The position numbers and the translations under genes were made by a program. DNA of 38,226 nt from contig CATLEX010000006.1 in assembly GCA_949927455.1 (NCBI GenBank), positions 1-38,226 on the forward strand, read 5' to 3'. The notes under the pieces are model-generated. The model ran no database searches. It was not told the origin of the DNA and saw only the letters and a list, made by a program, of their open reading frames with translations. Origin of the DNA: an uncultured Clostridia bacterium (lineage in GTDB: Bacteria; Bacillota; Clostridia; TANB77; CAG-508). Shown here piece by piece: positions 1 through 9,274 of the stretch. How positions within the stretch are numbered: the first letter of the stretch is position 1; every line of letters begins with the position of its first letter.

Positions 1-482
1 TTAGAAGTTGTAGTTACAGAAATAGCTGGCGCTTTCTCATCTTTGATACTTCCATCTGCTGACACACTTCCTTCTATTGTCACATTCCCATTACTGTCAA
101 TCTCAATAACTGACGTGTTTCCTTCTGCATCTGTATAATATAAATCTCCATCTATTGTTGAAAACATGCCATTCCCAACATTCAAAATATCGCCTTCATT
201 TTCTTTGCATTTTTCTATGATGTATTCTTGCAAAGTTTGCCCTCTTCCTTCTACATAATAATCCATCATAATTTCTGCTAATTTTAATTGGATTTCTTCC
301 TCTTTTTGGGCTTCTTTTGTGACTGTTACTGACTTTACTGCTTTTCCCATAATTCCATTACTTCCTGCTACTAAATTGATTGACACTCCCACCAAAATCA
401 AGAGCACAATTATTGTTACAACTAGTGCTACTAATGTTATACCGTTTTCCTCTTTTGTTTGAAATTTTAACTTGTTTTTCAT
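1..482 (-). CDS. Prepilin-like N-terminal protein, truncated by the window edge
   Basis: Minus-strand ORF open to position 1, absent from the ORF track because it has no stop in the window. Starts ATG at 482: MKNKLKFQTKEENGITLVALVVTIIVLLILVGVSINLVAGSNGIMGKAVKSVTVTKEAQ..., a class-III-signal-like 'ENGITLVALVVTIIVLLILVGVSI' segment typical of Clostridial prepilin-type proteins. Confidence 0.75.
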   Translation of the reverse strand, partial: MKNKLKFQTKEENGITLVALVVTIIVLLILVGVSINLVAGSNGIMGKAVKSVTVTKEAQKEEEIQLKLAEIMMDYYVEGRGQTLQEYIIEKCKENEGDILNVGNGMFSTIDGDLYYTDAEGNTSVIEIDSNGNVTIEGSVSADGSIKDEKAPAISVTTTS

Positions 483-525
483 TTTTAATTTCCTCCTTTT
501 TCTTAAGTAACTAACACCTTAAAAA

Positions 526-568
526 ACAACTGTTAGTTGTTTAGGATATTATCACAACTTTTAGTTGT
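526..568. promoter_or_regulatory. Two palindromic putative XRE operators, ACAACTGTTAGTTGT (526-540) and ACAACTTTTAGTTGT (554-568)
   Basis: Inverted repeats ACAACT-N3-AGTTGT spaced 28 bp apart, upstream of the minus-strand pilin-like gene. Confidence 0.7.
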
Positions 569-651
569 TGTCAATCTTTTGTCAGAAAATTTTATATAAG
601 TAACTTTCACTTATTCTACAAATAATTTATCAGATTTTTTATTTTTTAACT

Positions 652-693
652 ACAACTGTTTGTTGTATTATATTTATTACAACAAAGTGTTGT
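652..693. promoter_or_regulatory. Two further putative XRE operators, ACAACTGTTTGTTGT (652-666) and ACAACAAAGTGTTGT (679-693)
   Basis: Same ACAACW-N3-WGTTGT consensus, 27 bp apart, immediately upstream of the XRE gene. Confidence 0.7.
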
Positions 694-718
694 GATATAT
701 TTTTTTATGGGGTGTAAT

Positions 719-1051
719 ATGTTAAGAATTAAGCAATTAAGAGAAGAAAAAAAATTAAGTCAACTTGAATTTGCCAAAAAAATAAATTTAACTCAACAAT
801 CTATTAGTTTATATGAAAAAGGCGATAGAGAGCCTAGTTTAGATGTTCTAGTCTCTATCTCCGATTTTTTTCATGTTTCTACTGATTATTTACTTGGAAA
901 ATCTAATTTACGAAATCCAGAAAAAATAATTAGAAATCATCTTATTAATTCTTCTATAAAACTTAATGTAAATGGACTTAACAAAGAAGAAATCGAAATA
1001 ATTAAACAACAAATCGAATATTTAAAATGGAAAAAGAAATTAAAACAATAA
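719..1051 (+). CDS. XRE-family HTH transcriptional regulator
   Basis: LRIKQLREEKKLSQLEFAKKINLTQQSISLYEKGDREPSLDVLVSISDFFHVSTDYLLG is a canonical HTH_3 domain. ATG at 719 preceded by GGGGTG is preferred over the GTG at 692, which lies inside an operator palindrome. Confidence 0.92.
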   Translation: MLRIKQLREEKKLSQLEFAKKINLTQQSISLYEKGDREPSLDVLVSISDFFHVSTDYLLGKSNLRNPEKIIRNHLINSSIKLNVNGLNKEEIEIIKQQIEYLKWKKKLKQ

Positions 1052-1912
1052 AATCTCATATTCTGTTTTAAATGTCTCCCCTGACTTTAATTCTTGTTGC
1101 CATTTTCTCTGTTCTAAATTTCCTTCAAAATCTATGCTATCACATCTTCCATACCAAGGTTCAATACATACAAATGGGCAATTCTCTTTGTATGGTGACC
1201 AAATTCCAACAAGTGGTGCATCAAATTTTACTGTAACATATGACTTTTTATCTGGTGTGCAAAGTGATACTTCTTGAACTTGATGATTTTCCAAAATTAA
1301 GGCATCTTGTTTAAATAACTCTGGAAAAATTTTTAGATAACCATTTTCCAAATCAATTTTGCTATTTATCTCATTTTTCACAGGAGCTAGCCCGTTTTCT
1401 AAACCTGTATTCATGAGTGTATTGGGTGTGTCAAACTTAAGATAACACTCGTTTCTTTTTTCTACTGGAACACAAAAAGCAGGATGTGCACCTATTGAAA
1501 AATACATGTTTTGCTTATCTTTATTTTCAACTTCCCATTTTACTTTGATTGTATTTTCACATAGTTCATAGCCAATTTTCAAGCAAAATGCAAAAGGGTA
1601 CTTTTCTAAAGTTTGTGCGTTAGAACTTAAAGCATACCAACAACTGTTGTCCGCATTTTCAAGAAATTCAAATTCCATATCTCTTGCAAAACCATGTTGC
1701 CCCATTTGATAGACTTTGCCATTGTAAGAATATTCTTTGTTTTTCAAGGCTCCCACAAATGGAAACAAAACTGGCGCTCTTCTGCCCCAAAAAGCTTTGT
1801 CTCCATTCCACAAATAATTTTTACCGTTTTTCTTATTTTCTATTTTCTGAAGTTCTGCACCAAATGTACTAATTTCTACTTTTAAATTTTCATTTTCAAT
1901 GATTGTATTCAT
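1040..1912 (-). CDS. Aldose 1-epimerase family protein (LacX-like)
   Basis: 290 aa; 'NYLWNGDKAFWGRRAPVLFPFVGALKN...GQHGFARDMEF...GAHPAF...CIEPWYGRCD' motifs of galactose-mutarotase-like LacX proteins. Confidence 0.85.
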   Translation of the reverse strand: MNTIIENENLKVEISTFGAELQKIENKKNGKNYLWNGDKAFWGRRAPVLFPFVGALKNKEYSYNGKVYQMGQHGFARDMEFEFLENADNSCWYALSSNAQTLEKYPFAFCLKIGYELCENTIKVKWEVENKDKQNMYFSIGAHPAFCVPVEKRNECYLKFDTPNTLMNTGLENGLAPVKNEINSKIDLENGYLKIFPELFKQDALILENHQVQEVSLCTPDKKSYVTVKFDAPLVGIWSPYKENCPFVCIEPWYGRCDSIDFEGNLEQRKWQQELKSGETFKTEYEILLF

Positions 1913-3580
1913 ATTTCCTCCTCAACATAAACTTCATGTTTTACTAAATTTTCTGAAGGTGGCGGATTATCTGGCATATTCGTAAATTTAACTACCATTA
2001 CATCATCAATCATTTTAACTGAATTTTCTCCTGGAAAAATATCCATTTGCTTAAATTCATCAGAATGAATAATTTTATAATATTCATAATCTTCACAAAA
2101 ATTAATTCGAATTCCACAAAATACTTCCATAAAATTTCGCCAAGTAGCTTCTTGCCCCCAATATGTTGCATGAAAAATAGATGAGCGCAAACTATTGGTT
2201 ACTGCTAAATTGTAAATGTCCAAAGTTTTTGGAAAATTGACATCGTCAATCACTCCTGCAAATAATTTATTCATACCAGAACGATAACCCGGTGTTTCTT
2301 CCATTCTTATTAAAATTCTATTAGCAACTTTTTGCGCTTGCTCATAAGTCATTTGTGTAGTTTGATAAGTAACTACCACAGACAAAAAATAGGTTATTGT
2401 GATTATTGTCAAAGTAAGGATAGCTCCCCAATTTAGTAAATTTATCATATTATTTTTTTCTAGCAGTTGTTCCAAAATCATAAATGCAAAAGGCACCATA
2501 AGAAGCATTTGGGTTGCAATTAGAAAATAAATTTCATTTCCTGAAGCAATGATAACAACTATATTCAAAGCAATTGGCAACATTGCTATTAAAAATATTC
2601 CTAATGCCCATCTAACAAAAAAATCTTTTTTATTTTGTTTTTGTTTCCATGATTGCCCCCATAAAACTATGATTGAAATACTCAATAGCAAAAAGAAAAT
2701 AGCATACAATTTTTCTCTTTTCCATGCTCTATTTAAGATAATTCCATCTGCAAAAAAATACTTGAAAAATGCCATATAAGCACTTTTAATAGAAGGAATA
2801 AGAGAAACCAATATACTTGACAAACCAATTTCATTGGTTCCTTTATAAGTAGACATGCTCAAATGATTTATTTTCAAATACACGATTGTAATTATGTAAT
2901 AAACAATGGCTGAAATAACAAGAATAATTGCTTTTATGCTTAAATCTTTTATGACTTCAATACTCGAATTTTCTTTTGTTAATAATTTTTTGATGTTTAA
3001 CATCAAAATAATTCCTATGCTTAATCCCATATAACTTTGATATGTTGACAGCATCATGATAAATGAAATTCCAGCTAAACTAATCCCTATTTTTTTGTTT
3101 TTTATACGATATAACGCATATACGGTCAAGACTGAAAAAAACATGGCAAATAAGTAAGCATCAGCTGTATAAGCATATAATAAAGTCATACATAAACTTG
3201 GTGAAGCAATAACACTTGCCATCATTAATACTTGAAATATTTTATTTTTTATTTCAAAAAGTTCGATTAATAAAATATTAATCAGCCCCATAAGCAATAT
3301 TGAAATTAAAGTTGTAATAAATGGAATGGCAATGTTGTTGCGCAGAGAATCAAACAAATTAATTCCCCAGCGCCCAAGACTTGCCTCATAGCCGACCTGC
3401 TGTATAATGAATTCCATTTAGTAAACCATCTGGGCTCCAAATTAAATTTGACAACAATAAAAAATGTGTCAACAATCCCAAAATAACTGTTAGAATAAAA
3501 ATAAATTTTCTATCTTTTGTAAAAAAACTTTTTATCATCTGTAAAACTTGTTCTGGTGATTTTATTTTTTCTTGTTCCAT
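1909..3580 (-). CDS. GtrII-like glucosyltransferase-domain polytopic membrane protein, in two frames joined by a +1 shift at CGG (3394..3392)
   Basis: ORF 3580..3386 ends ...NGIHYTAG-CGG-CTA-TGA; ORF 3417..1909 continues in +1. Skipping the C gives ...HYTAG|GYEASLGRWGINLFDS. Multiple TM segments; the 'LGRW' motif resembles GtrII proteins. Confidence 0.7.
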
Positions 3581-3653
3581 TTTATTTCCCCTTTATGAAT
3601 ACTGTAATTTTATCATATTATTTTTACGAAAAAAAGTCAATATTTATAAAACA

Positions 3654-3677
3654 GTTCTGGCTAATTCTAGCCAGAAC
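3654..3677 (-). terminator. Intrinsic terminator after the receiver gene
   Basis: Perfect 10-bp stem gttctggcta/tagccagaac with a 4-nt loop; minus-strand T-rich tail (TGTTTTATAAAT). Confidence 0.75.
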
Positions 3678-4089
3678 CGTTGATTTCAAATTCTCTGCGA
3701 ATATACCACTCAATCCCCGCAGAATCGATGACTTGCGCTATAAATGGATAATTGCATTCTTTCAAAGCCTCTTCATCAGCTTTGTAAAGCAAGTTTGTCG
3801 AATAAATAATCGTGGGAATTCTAATTCCCTGATCTGCTAAGTTCAACATCATTTTTAATCCATTTTTTCCATCTTCTTTTTTTATAACTGGACTTCCTGC
3901 AGATTTAGGTAAACCTAAATCTGTAATTATGAGATCAAAATGAATCCGTTTTATTTCTTCAACAGCTTCCTTAACTGCTGTTTTTAAAACATAATTCACT
4001 CCAACTCCAAAGCCACTTACAATCCGAATAACTCCTTCTAATTTTTTCTGATCATCTTCTACAACCAAAACATTTTCTAATTTCTTCAT
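3667..4089 (-). CDS. Stand-alone response-regulator receiver-like protein
   Basis: MKKLENVLVVEDDQKK...FDLIITDLGLP...PTIIYSTN receiver pattern. ATG at 4089 has an SD-like GGGGGG upstream (the ORF-track start is 4107). Contains two in-frame CGG codons (4026..4024, 3948..3946). Confidence 0.75.
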   Translation of the reverse strand: MKKLENVLVVEDDQKKLEGVIRIVSGFGVGVNYVLKTAVKEAVEEIKRIHFDLIITDLGLPKSAGSPVIKKEDGKNGLKMMLNLADQGIRIPTIIYSTNLLYKADEEALKECNYPFIAQVIDSAGIEWYIRREFEINGSG

Positions 4090-4198
4090 CTTGGTTCCCC
4101 CCATCATAAGTTTGCTGGATTTTCAGTTTCAAAAATTTATACTATATTATATGTATCATATTTTTAAATGATAATCAAGAATTTTATGTAAGATTTTC

Positions 4199-5521
4199 TT
4201 ATTCTTTTATCACAAACGTCAAAATCGCATGACTATCTAAATTATCATGAAAAATCTCTCCATTCAAATGTAAATTAAATTCTTGGTTAAAATCATTACG
4301 ATTTAACAAAACAACCACAATGGAATGATCTACATTTTGAAAAGCACTCACTTCTATCTTATCTGTAAACTTCGAAAAACCAATTCTTCTTGCTCCAGAT
4401 TTAATATATTTACTAAAATGCCCAATATAATAATAAGTCAAATTTTTGACATAACCTGTTTTATCTTGGTTTAGCATAATTGGTGCATTGCAATAATTTC
4501 GTTTGTGATTTGGTCCACCTTTATGGTCAAGAATCAAATTCCAATCAATAAAACCACTCACTCCAGCATTCAAATTACCAATCATATCATGTGCATACAT
4601 TTCACCATTTTTCACTTCGTCTTCTTTGCGAAAATGTGAAAAACCTGTGCAACCTTCTGTATGAAACAATAATTTATTAGGAAATTGATTTTTAGTCAGT
4701 GCGATTTCTTCAAAATAATCCCCAGAATACCAGTGCATCGCCATTCCAGAAACTGCGCTCTGCGCTATCTCAAAAACCTCTTTTGCTCTTGTATACAACC
4801 TTTCTTTGTTATGGTCCCAAGCCAAAATTTTAGTTTTTATTCCATTTTTCACAAATTCTGGTTCTAGATAATTTTTGGCAAAATCAGCTTCCTCTGCTCC
4901 AGAATACAAACACGATTCCCACACTTGAATTGCATTTGGCTCATTTTGTACTGTCATATAATCAATTTCAATTCCTCTTTTTTGATATTCTAAAATAAAC
5001 TTCGTCAAATATTCTGCATACAAACGTTTATATTTTTCTAATAATTTTCCACCTAAATTCAGTATTTTATTGCTTTTCATAAAAGCTGGCGGAGACCATG
5101 GTGTTGCTAAAAATTTTAAATTTGGATTTTTCTCAAACGCTTTTTTTATCATTGGAATAATGTATTCTTCATCCCTTGCAATTGAAAAAGTATTTATATC
5201 AGGCTTTTTCAAATAACTATAACTAGAAAGTGAAAAATCTGTGCTTCCTATCGGAATTCTACAAAAATTATATTGCAACCCATCTTCTGAAAAATAATCT
5301 TCTATTATTTTGCTTCCTTGATTGTGATTTATCTTTGCCAAACAATAGCCAGAAGCTTCTGTAAAAGCACCTCCAAAACCAACTATTTCTTGCACTTTTA
5401 CCTCTGGATAAAGATTGATAATTCCTCTCTCCATATTTTTCAATTTTCCATTAAATTTTAGCCTATGCACATTCCAAAACAAATTTCTCTTAAAATTTGT
5501 CTCCACTTTTACAATTTCCAT
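4199..5521 (-). CDS. Glycoside hydrolase family 30-like (glucosylceramidase-type)
   Basis: 440 aa; VGFGGAFTEASGYCLAKI, FCRIPIGSTDFSLSSYSY, LKFLATPWSPPAFMKSN, YMTVQNEPNA, FHTEGCTG motifs; AGGAGG ribosome-binding site upstream. Confidence 0.9.
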   Translation of the reverse strand: MEIVKVETNFKRNLFWNVHRLKFNGKLKNMERGIINLYPEVKVQEIVGFGGAFTEASGYCLAKINHNQGSKIIEDYFSEDGLQYNFCRIPIGSTDFSLSSYSYLKKPDINTFSIARDEEYIIPMIKKAFEKNPNLKFLATPWSPPAFMKSNKILNLGGKLLEKYKRLYAEYLTKFILEYQKRGIEIDYMTVQNEPNAIQVWESCLYSGAEEADFAKNYLEPEFVKNGIKTKILAWDHNKERLYTRAKEVFEIAQSAVSGMAMHWYSGDYFEEIALTKNQFPNKLLFHTEGCTGFSHFRKEDEVKNGEMYAHDMIGNLNAGVSGFIDWNLILDHKGGPNHKRNYCNAPIMLNQDKTGYVKNLTYYYIGHFSKYIKSGARRIGFSKFTDKIEVSAFQNVDHSIVVVLLNRNDFNQEFNLHLNGEIFHDNLDSHAILTFVIKE

Positions 5522-5540
5522 AGATTAACCTCCTAAAATA

Positions 5541-5566
5541 AAAAAGTCCTATTTAATCTCTTAAAC
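5541..5566 (-). terminator. Putative intrinsic terminator after the restored vanW stop
   Basis: Minus-strand GTCCTGTTTAAGAGATTAAATAGGAC followed by TTTTTTATTTT, just downstream of the recoded vanW stop at 5587..5585. Confidence 0.65.
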
Positions 5567-5584
5567 AGGACATCTATTGCATTT

Positions 5585-7179
5585 TTATTTATATAAATCC
5601 CTTGACAAAAATTCTCTTTTGACTTCCACGTCATTTTGTCTATATACTTTATATGCATGATAAACTTTATAAATTCCGTTTATTTCCCACAAAATGTGAT
5701 TCAATTGTAATTTCATATTCTTGGTTCGAACGAATACCATAAACAGCTGCTGTTGCTACTCCATTTTGTACGGTCATTTCTATTTTAATAGGATATTCAC
5801 GATTATTCACAAATTGAAAATCATACCTCCCCCAAACTACTGTTGCATCTTTTCCACCAGGCAAATAGGAAGTAAGAAGTGAATGATTATGACGCTCCGT
5901 AATTTGTAAATTGGCTGCAATAACTGCATCATAAAGTGTTGAAGAGATTTGACAAATACCACCTGCTAGGCCATCTTCAACCTGCCCATTTACAAAAATT
6001 GCTGCATTTTTATAACCAGCCGCAATTGTCCTTTCGCCAACCACTTGATTAAACGAAAATTTCTCTCCCGGCATTAAAATGGTGCCATTTATTTTACTAG
6101 CAGCAATTCTCAAATTCGTTGTACGGCTTGGGTTATTCACATAATTTGTACTAAATGTGGATAACTGGTGAGGAAAAATATTTAAATCTTTCACAAAAAT
6201 ATTTGGATTTGTGAACTTTAGTTTTATTTTGTATGGTTCATTTTTATGAATAATATCAAGATTTTTTTGTACCTCTTCTACATTAAAATCTCTGCCAATT
6301 ACTTGTTCGTGGATTTCAAACGGATTTTCCGTCACATATGCATCTCTTGGCTCTTGATAAATTTCACTATGTATTGCCTGTAAATCAATCTCTTTTGGTA
6401 AAATCTCATAGGTTGGAATTTGAATTTCCTCATCAAATCTTCTATCTCGTAAATTTTCCAATATCTTATTCTTTAATTCTTCTAAATGCAATCCCACACC
6501 ACTTTTTCCTCGATTAATAAGCAGTTCATCATTTTCAATAAAATAATCATATTCTTGTACTTTCGGCAATTGTTCTTGTAAATTTCGCAACATCTCATTT
6601 AAAATTTCCTCTTCGTACAATAAATTAGGTTCTATATTAACTGTATCATTGAGTGTTTTTGCATATTCCCATAAATCTTTTACTACATTTTGAGTCCTCC
6701 CAATCGAATATGCCTTTTGAATAGCACCTTCAATGTCAAATTGTACTTCCAATTCTTGCAAATTTATCCTATATTTCTGCTCTTCATACTGCAAAATCAA
6801 TTCTTGAGGAACGGTATCATTCAAACAATTCGAAAGCTCATTTATAGCATCTTCTGGCAACATTTCAGCAACACTAACTCCGTCCTACAAAGACACCTTT
6901 TTGAATGAAACCATTTTGTAAATGTGAAACATAAAAAATACTTGTCGCAACAAGTGCCATAAGTGCTACATACGCAATCATAATTACCACTATAACCGTT
7001 AAACTTAAGGTTTTTACAGCCTTTTTAAAACTCTCTTTTTCACAAAAAACTGCTATATCCAGCTTTTTTTTCTTTACAACCATGAGTGCATTTTGCTTTT
7101 TTTCTACTGGCAACAAAGAATTATTTTCATTCTTTGTTGTAACTTTTCGTTTTTTAGCATTTTTCAATTTTTTCGCCAT
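5585..7179 (-). CDS. VanW-family protein, three frame segments joined by two +1 shifts at CGG (6882..6880 and 5678..5676)
   Basis: 7179..: basic N-terminus plus TM, ...IQKGVFVG-[C]GG AGT TAG. Shifting gives VFVG|GVSVAEMLPEDAINELS..., then ...RTTNLRIAASKINGTILMPGEKFSFNQVVGERTIAAGYKNAAIFVNGQVEDGLAGGICQISSTLYDAVIAANL (VanW core), then ...HFVGNK-[C]GG AAT TTA TAA. Shifting again gives GIYKVYHAYKVYRQNDVEVKREFLSRDLYK* (stop 5587..5585). Confidence 0.85.
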
Positions 7180-7311
7180 TTTCCAACATCCTTCTGTATT
7201 TAAACCTATATTTTTTCTGCATCTTTCGTTCTCTAAAATTTAGCCTTCGTGGAAATTTTAATTAATTTTACTATATCATAGTTCTTGGCAAAAATCTAGA
7301 ATTTTTCTCAT

Positions 7312-8325
7312 TTATCTCAAAAAAGTTTTTATCTCTCCTTGACCATTTTCGCACGTAACCTCCAAAATACTACCATTCACAATCGGCATTTGTGGCGGAA
7401 CGTGCCCAATATCAGCCTCCAAAATAACTGGAATATTTAAATTCTCAATCGCATCTTTTACAACTCTAGCCAAGTTCATATCATAATCTTCGCAAAGCAG
7501 AAAAGCTCTTCCAAAAATAATTCCCTTGCAATGCTCAAAATAGCCAGCATTTTTCATTTGCCACAAATGGCAAAATACCTGTGGTGTAGACATTTCAAAA
7601 ATATCGAAAAACCACACAATTCCATCATTTTCGTATTTTTTAATATAATCCTTTACTCTATCGTATTTGGTTCCAATCAAATTTATGATTACATCTAAAC
7701 AACCGCCAACGCATCTTCCTGAAAACATTAGCTTTTTCTCGTCATACAAATTTTTCCACTGCGTTTTTTGTGTGACATGATAACTTTCAAAAATTTCTCG
7801 CTCATCTTCTTTTGGTTCGCAAACTCCAAAACTTTTTTGAACTACTTCTTTTCCTTGCATTATTTTTATGGAATCTGTCAATGTTTTAAAAGGTTCTCTC
7901 ATACCATAATCTCGGATATTTTCTCCATAAATTGTCGCAATGTCTAAATTCGTTGTTAGTACAAAACCCAAATTCGTAATATCCGAAAAACCCTGTAACC
8001 ATTTGGGAGAAAGCTTTTTCAATCGCTCAAAATCTAGATAATCTAACATTTCGCAAGCAAAATCTCCACCTTTTGCACAAATAATCGCATCTACACTTTC
8101 ATCTTCCCAAACTTGCATAAATTGCTTGGCACGCTCTTTTGCAGAAGAACTTCTGCCATCTTCATGAGTTCTCACATTTTTCGTTTCCAAAAATTCAAAT
8201 CCCATTTTCTTAATATTTTGAATTGCATTCTCATATTCTCGCAATTGCTCTTCTTTGTAAAATCCAGCCGATGGCGCCGTAACAGCAATTTTATCACCTT
8301 TTTTGATAAATTTCGGATATTTCAT
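7312..8325 (-). CDS. S66-family LD-carboxypeptidase / microcin-immunity-like protein
   Basis: 337 aa; KKGDKIAVTAPSAG, DAIICAKGGDFACEMLDYLDFERL, WLQGFSDITNL, FSGRCVGGCLDVIINLIGTKY, GRAFLLCED motifs. Confidence 0.88.
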   Translation of the reverse strand: MKYPKFIKKGDKIAVTAPSAGFYKEEQLREYENAIQNIKKMGFEFLETKNVRTHEDGRSSSAKERAKQFMQVWEDESVDAIICAKGGDFACEMLDYLDFERLKKLSPKWLQGFSDITNLGFVLTTNLDIATIYGENIRDYGMREPFKTLTDSIKIMQGKEVVQKSFGVCEPKEDEREIFESYHVTQKTQWKNLYDEKKLMFSGRCVGGCLDVIINLIGTKYDRVKDYIKKYENDGIVWFFDIFEMSTPQVFCHLWQMKNAGYFEHCKGIIFGRAFLLCEDYDMNLARVVKDAIENLNIPVILEADIGHVPPQMPIVNGSILEVTCENGQGEIKTFLR

Positions 8326-8425
8326 AATAGCCTCCTATTTTTTTATTATTATATCATGTTTTGGAAAAATGGCAAGAAAAAAACCTCCTTTTTGCATGGA
8401 AGTTTTCTTCTTCTTTCCTATTAAC

Positions 8426-9136
8426 TCACTTAAAATCATAATATGGCAACATCGCTTCCATTGCCTTTTTCCCTTCTTCAAACACAGCATACACATCATC
8501 ATGTTTGCCTAATGTGCCATACTGCGTATATGGCTTAAAGAGAATTTCTGCCCGTCTTTCTTGCCTTGCTGCTTTCTGATTCCACGGCATATGAGATTCT
8601 TTATCTGTCCGCTTAAAGCTAAAAATAACATTAAAATCTTCTTCTTTAAGCGGCGGATTTGCAGTCAACCCTCCGTCTACTATAAAAGCTGATTTTCCAT
8701 TTAGCTTTACATAGCCTGGAAGAAATAAACCCGGCAAAGCTGCTGACAATGCCACCACTTGACCAACTGTCAAGTTTCCTGCATTTTCCTGTGTAATAAT
8801 CTGCGGAAAGCCTTTTCTTAACGGAGTAACTGATACAATACATCTTTGAGGCAAATCTTTAAATAACATTCTCCTCAAAAATTCGTCCGTCTTCATTTCA
8901 ATCCGCTTGCGCCCTAATATAAAAGCGCAAAAACCTTCCACATTATCCGCCAAAAAATTCCGAATACTTTCTGGCGTTTTTCCAGCTGCCAAGCAAGCTG
9001 CTATCACAGCGCCTATGCTAGCACCCGAAAAAGAAGCAAATTTCGTTACTTCACACATCTTGGAATAACCTCCCAAGCCTACTACAGAAGATAATCCACC
9101 TCCTGCAAATGCTGCATTCTTTTTCATACACAGCAT
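8426..9136 (-). CDS. Patatin-like phospholipase
   Basis: 236 aa; FAGGGLSSVVGLGG, FSGASIGAVIAA (GxSxG) and IVDGGLTANPP (DGG). Carries four in-frame CGG codons (8962, 8905, 8611, 8554). Confidence 0.85.
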   Translation of the reverse strand: MLCMKKNAAFAGGGLSSVVGLGGYSKMCEVTKFASFSGASIGAVIAACLAAGKTPESIRNFLADNVEGFCAFILGRKRIEMKTDEFLRRMLFKDLPQRCIVSVTPLRKGFPQIITQENAGNLTVGQVVALSAALPGLFLPGYVKLNGKSAFIVDGGLTANPPLKEEDFNVIFSFKRTDKESHMPWNQKAARQERRAEILFKPYTQYGTLGKHDDVYAVFEEGKKAMEAMLPYYDFK

Positions 9137-9244
9137 TCCTCCTCTCTACTTTGAATATACAACAGTTTCTTTATTTTTTAATTATAACATATTTTACATA
9201 ATTTGTCAAATAATCGCAACTCACAAGTTCCCTAAAATGCAATA

Positions 9245-9267
9245 AAGACACGGGTTTTCCGTGTCTT
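9245..9267 (-). terminator. Intrinsic terminator-like hairpin downstream of rpoD
   Basis: 9-bp perfect stem aagacacgg/ccgtgtctt just past the rpoD stop. Confidence 0.7.
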
Positions 9268-9274
9268 CTAATTC

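Noticed and set aside
692-718. ORF-track start of the XRE gene at GTG 692
   Set aside because: It lies inside an operator palindrome; ATG 719 with GGGGTG upstream gives a standard HTH start.
8426-9136. Applying a CGG +1 shift to the patatin gene
   Set aside because: Frame 0 is coherent through all four CGGs, while +1 after the last CGG meets a stop within about 15 codons; recorded as an exception instead.
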